Source: Thermococcus sp.
GTDB taxonomy: Archaea > Methanobacteriota_B > Thermococci > Thermococcales > Thermococcaceae
Direction of reading: 5' to 3'
NCBI GenBank assembly: GCA_027075325.1
Contig: JALTBN010000026.1
Location: 54,068-118,067 of the forward strand
Length of the DNA: 64,000 nt
The position numbers were made by a program, and so were the translations under genes. Numbering within the stretch: the first letter of the stretch is position 1; every line of letters starts with the position of its first letter. This document shows, piece after piece, positions 62,193-64,000 of this stretch. The notes under the pieces are model-generated. The model was not told the origin of the DNA, made no database searches, and saw only the letters and a program-made list of their open reading frames with translations.

Positions 62193-62507
62193 TTAGGTAC
62201 GGTAATCCAAAGGAACGGACAAGAAACGGACACCAGAAACAGGAGAAGCGGTTATGGTGGGGCCGCCGAGATTTGAACTCGGGTCCCCGGCTCCCGAAGC
62301 CGGAAGGATAGGCCAAGCTACCCCACGGCCCCCCGAAACACCAAACCGAACCACCTCAACAGCCGGTTCCAAATCCAAAGCCAGCCTAAGCAGCTGTTCA
62401 ACCAAACGGCTCACATTCGGCCATCTTTCCTTAGCAAGTGTCCACACGTGTGCGTCTAAGGTGAGATTCACTCTCCTCCGCACCCGCCGAGGCCGACTGC
62501 GAGCCAC
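62193..62507 (-). CDS. RHH DNA-binding protein whose frame reads through tRNA-Pro
   Basis: GTG 62507 (GGGGGA upstream) or one of several earlier starts up to 62660. The core RRRVNLTLDAHVWTLAKERW and SRLVEQLLRLAL is a ribbon-helix-helix domain. After VRFGVS the frame enters the tRNA gene (GGRGVAWPILPASGAGDPSS) and stops at 62193. A TTTATAA box at 62584-62590 lies upstream. The fusion implies that the gene was joined to the tRNA by integration of an element; the C-terminal ~45 residues are probably not native. Confidence 0.5.
   Translation of the reverse strand: MARSRPRRVRRRVNLTLDAHVWTLAKERWPNVSRLVEQLLRLALDLEPAVEVVRFGVSGGRGVAWPILPASGAGDPSSNLGGPTITASPVSGVRFLSVPLDYRT
62255..62332 (-). tRNA. tRNA-Pro (anticodon CGG)
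   Basis: Minus strand: acceptor GGGGCCG/CGGCCCC, discriminator A, encoded CCA; anticodon stem CCGGC/GCCGG around loop TTCGGGA (anticodon CGG); T loop GAGTTCAAATCTC. 78 bases. The 40 bases upstream are GC-rich and coding (RHH gene), with no TATA box, unlike the other two tRNA genes here. Confidence 0.93.
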
Positions 62508-62671
62508 CCCTACAGCATTTCCCCCTGTACGTACACCAGACGTTTTTTCCTCCGGTGCAACCAATAACACCACCCCAAATGACTTTATAAATTTTATGGC
62601 CAAAAACCTTACGCACAAAACCCCGATAGCTTTTTTAGGCAATACACCATACACACTCACAGGGGATTAGA

Positions 62672-62842
62672 ATGAGCCAGAAATCCAAAGAAGATGAGAT
62701 CTTTGCAGGGATGATCGGTGGAGGAATACTCGGCGGAGTCCTCGCAGGAGCACCAGGCGCCATAATCGGCGCCATAATCGGCATACTCATAGCATCCACC
62801 GACAATGAAAACCCTAAAAAACAAACCCCCTCCGCAAGGTGA
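62672..62842 (+). CDS. Small glycine-zipper membrane protein
   Basis: 56 residues, ATG 62672 after AGGGGATTAGA. Polar start MSQKSKEDEIFAG, then MIGGGILGGVLAGAPGAIIG and AIIGILI, a Gly-zipper membrane hairpin, and a basic/polar tail. Such proteins are common in archaeal viruses and integrated plasmids. Overlaps the upstream region of the next ORF. Confidence 0.55.
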   Translation: MSQKSKEDEIFAGMIGGGILGGVLAGAPGAIIGAIIGILIASTDNENPKKQTPSAR

Positions 62843-62848
62843 ACCCCC

Positions 62849-63136
62849 TTGCAATTCGACTGGATAAGCGCATCCGGCCTCCTCGCTGTTCTCCTACTCG
62901 CAATTCACAAAACCCGAAACAAGATCCCCTTCAGAGAAATCCCCCTAAGAACCGTCGCTATTTACTTTCTGACCTCAAACACCCTCATGGCTTCTATACT
63001 CCTCCTAAGTTATGGCGTCTTCGGGTGGCCACCCAGCGTCCTAAACGACCTCGGCAGATGGCCACTCCTCTTCTCAGGAGCAGCACTCTTCAAAATCAGC
63101 TACGACTCCATCAAAGACGAAATAGGAAGACAATAA
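62849..63136 (+). CDS. Unknown three-helix membrane protein, TTG start
   Basis: TTG 62849 after AAGGTGAACCCC; 95 residues. Hydrophobic segments near ISASGLLAVLLLAI, VAIYFLTSNTLMASILLLSY and PLLFSGAALFKISYD. Codon use is AT/CCT-rich, different from the chromosomal genes. Probably part of the integrated element. No homologue recognised. Confidence 0.5.
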   Translation: MQFDWISASGLLAVLLLAIHKTRNKIPFREIPLRTVAIYFLTSNTLMASILLLSYGVFGWPPSVLNDLGRWPLLFSGAALFKISYDSIKDEIGRQ

Positions 63137-63174
63137 ACCCCACCACGACCCAAAAAGACCAAGAAAAAAAGAAA

Positions 63175-63387
63175 TCAATCCGAAGTAGAGGCCACGATAT
63201 GCTTAACCTCATGGTTCACGGTTTTGAGTATTCCTTTTATCTCAATCATCAGGTAGTCCCCTTCCTTTAGATCCAGCAGATCCCTAATGTCTTTTGGAAT
63301 GCTCACCCTCCCATTGCTAATGACTTTCACAACGAGAGGGATGGATTTCTCCAGTTCAATCCTTCTCAGTTGGGATTGATCTTCCAT
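63175..63387 (-). CDS. AbrB/SpoVT-type transcription regulator
   Basis: 70 residues from ATG 63387 (CGGTGAAAACC before it; an in-frame GTG at 63396 is possible). Swapped-hairpin domain VVKVISNGRVSIPKDIRDLL, DLKEGDYLMIEIKGI. Divergently placed from the small plus-strand genes, with palindromes between them, so likely a local repressor. Confidence 0.8.
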   Translation of the reverse strand: MEDQSQLRRIELEKSIPLVVKVISNGRVSIPKDIRDLLDLKEGDYLMIEIKGILKTVNHEVKHIVASTSD

Positions 63388-63501
63388 GGTTTTCACCGTA
63401 TTCGGTAGGTAAATACACTATTTATAGTTTATGCCACAATGACAACAGTAACCAATGTTTAATACCATTCCTACAATTATTATACCAATTTTTTGAAGAT
63501 A

Positions 63502-63515
63502 GGTATTTAAATACC
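63502..63515. promoter_or_regulatory. Palindrome GGTATTTAAATACC over the promoter of the 63545 gene
   Basis: A perfect 14-base palindrome that contains TTTAAATA, the only TATA-like box at the right distance (about 30 bases) before ATG 63545. Similar half-sites (GGTAGGTAAATAC, AATACCATT, AATACTGG) occur around it between 63400 and 63535. A binding site for the adjacent AbrB-type protein is the simplest reading. Confidence 0.5.
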
Positions 63516-63544
63516 AAATTTGTATTCTAATACTGGTGTCTTCA

Positions 63545-63700
63545 ATGCGCGTGGTGTCTGAGTCGGAGTTATATCGGTTGGCGAGGGAGGACGTGGAAGC
63601 AGCCAGGAAGAAGCTCCGCGAAGTGGATTTCGTTTTTGACAGGAACGGGTGGTTCGTCTCCCCCGACTATTACCTGAACAAAATTGAGAGGAGGGTGTGA
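63545..63700 (+). CDS. Small unknown protein of the integrated element
   Basis: 51 residues: MRVVSESELYRLAREDVEAA, RKKLREVDFVFDRNGWFVSP, ending NKIERRV. Preceded by GGTGTC and a palindromic TATA region. Two bases separate its stop from the next ATG. Helical, soluble; not recognised. Confidence 0.5.
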   Translation: MRVVSESELYRLAREDVEAARKKLREVDFVFDRNGWFVSPDYYLNKIERRV

Positions 63701-63702
63701 AA

Positions 63703-64000
63703 ATGCCTGGGTGGCTTGTGCTTGAAGACTCGGACGCAGGAATTGTCTTCGTGTTCGGGACGGAGCATCTGGCTTTTGCTGCAAAACACAGGAACGGTTG
63801 CGTGGAAGTAGCTTTTGCGAACGGAGGACACAGCGCGGAATGGTGTATGCAGTCCTGGAAAGAAGTTGAGCGGTTGATTAACCTTCTCCCCAGTATTGAT
63901 CAGCTCGGCTGGATTCTTATCAGGGACGGGAAGGTGGACAACTGGCGCGGAAGACTCGCGGTTAAAGACGTGAAGGAACTCGCGGAAGAGGAAGAGAACG
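63703..64000 (+). CDS. Unknown protein, runs off the window
   Basis: ATG 63703 after GAGGGTGTGAAA, open to the window end (99 codons). MPGWLVLEDSDAGIVFVFGT, CVEVAFANGGHSAEWCMQSW, QLGWILIRDGKVDNWRGR. Mixed alpha/beta, no membrane segment. Co-transcribed with the previous small gene. No family recognised. Confidence 0.5.
   Translation, partial: MPGWLVLEDSDAGIVFVFGTEHLAFAAKHRNGCVEVAFANGGHSAEWCMQSWKEVERLINLLPSIDQLGWILIRDGKVDNWRGRLAVKDVKELAEEEEN

Overview
The window comes from a hyperthermophilic euryarchaeon of the order Thermococcales, most likely a Thermococcus. The reasons are the archaeal information-processing genes in their usual order (ppa-rpo7-spt4-DUF359-rps24e-rps27ae; ftsZ-secE-spt5-rpl11-rpl1-rpl10-rpl12), GGTGA/GGAGG ribosome sites, TTTATAA-type TATA boxes, encoded tRNA CCA ends and a high GC content with AGG/AAG-rich codon use.

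The left half (about 1.1-33.1 kb, all plus strand) is one large eukaryote-like signalling and membrane-remodelling locus. It holds six Hanks-type Ser/Thr kinases (one frameshifted), two PP2C phosphatases, a pentapeptide-repeat/K+-channel fusion, a 1702-residue receptor-like surface protein, a coiled-coil protein with a probable winged-helix end, three small charged helical proteins that resemble ESCRT-III/Snf7 subunits, and two AAA ATPases of the Vps4/katanin class with MIT-like N-terminal helices and the class-specific C-terminal tail. The kinases share a core and a C-terminal helical module but carry different sensors: a beta-propeller, PEGA repeats, an OppA-type solute-binding domain, a membrane-anchored beta-sandwich, TPR/MIT-like helices, or none. 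This looks like a modular sensory phosphorylation network wired to a Vps4/ESCRT-III-like machine. FtsZ is encoded in the same window, so a vesicle-budding or membrane-repair role is more likely than cell division. This is the candidate undescribed system.

From 33 to 41.5 kb the content is mostly housekeeping: SPFH/NfeD pair, thymidine kinase, DUF371, DUF835 membrane protein, biotin-dependent carboxylase/decarboxylase subunit, PrmC-like methyltransferase, ribosomal proteins, RNA polymerase Rpo7/Spt4, dephospho-CoA kinase and pyrophosphatase. From 41.6 to 46.1 kb an operon pairs two DUF1102 (TasA/camelysin-like) secreted proteins with a dedicated SipW-like signal peptidase and two further surface proteins, like the bacterial tapA-sipW-tasA biofilm-fibre operon. 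A GC-rich hairpin occludes the first ribosome site.

From 46.1 to 51.2 kb lies a polymorphic toxin-immunity island: one longer toxin gene, several orphan toxin C-termini and a series of paralogous immunity genes, partly broken, flanked by a 14-bp direct repeat. Then come two winged-helix regulators, tRNA-Gln, a structured intergenic repeat pair, tRNA-Arg, dcd, the ribosomal stalk/transcription/FtsZ cluster, D-Tyr-tRNA deacylase, a PhoU-type regulator with a palindromic operator and a duplicated metal/cobalamin-type binding protein. The last 1.7 kb, beginning at tRNA-Pro(CGG), looks like the edge of an integrated plasmid or virus: an RHH protein reading through the tRNA, small membrane proteins, an AbrB regulator and unknown small ORFs.
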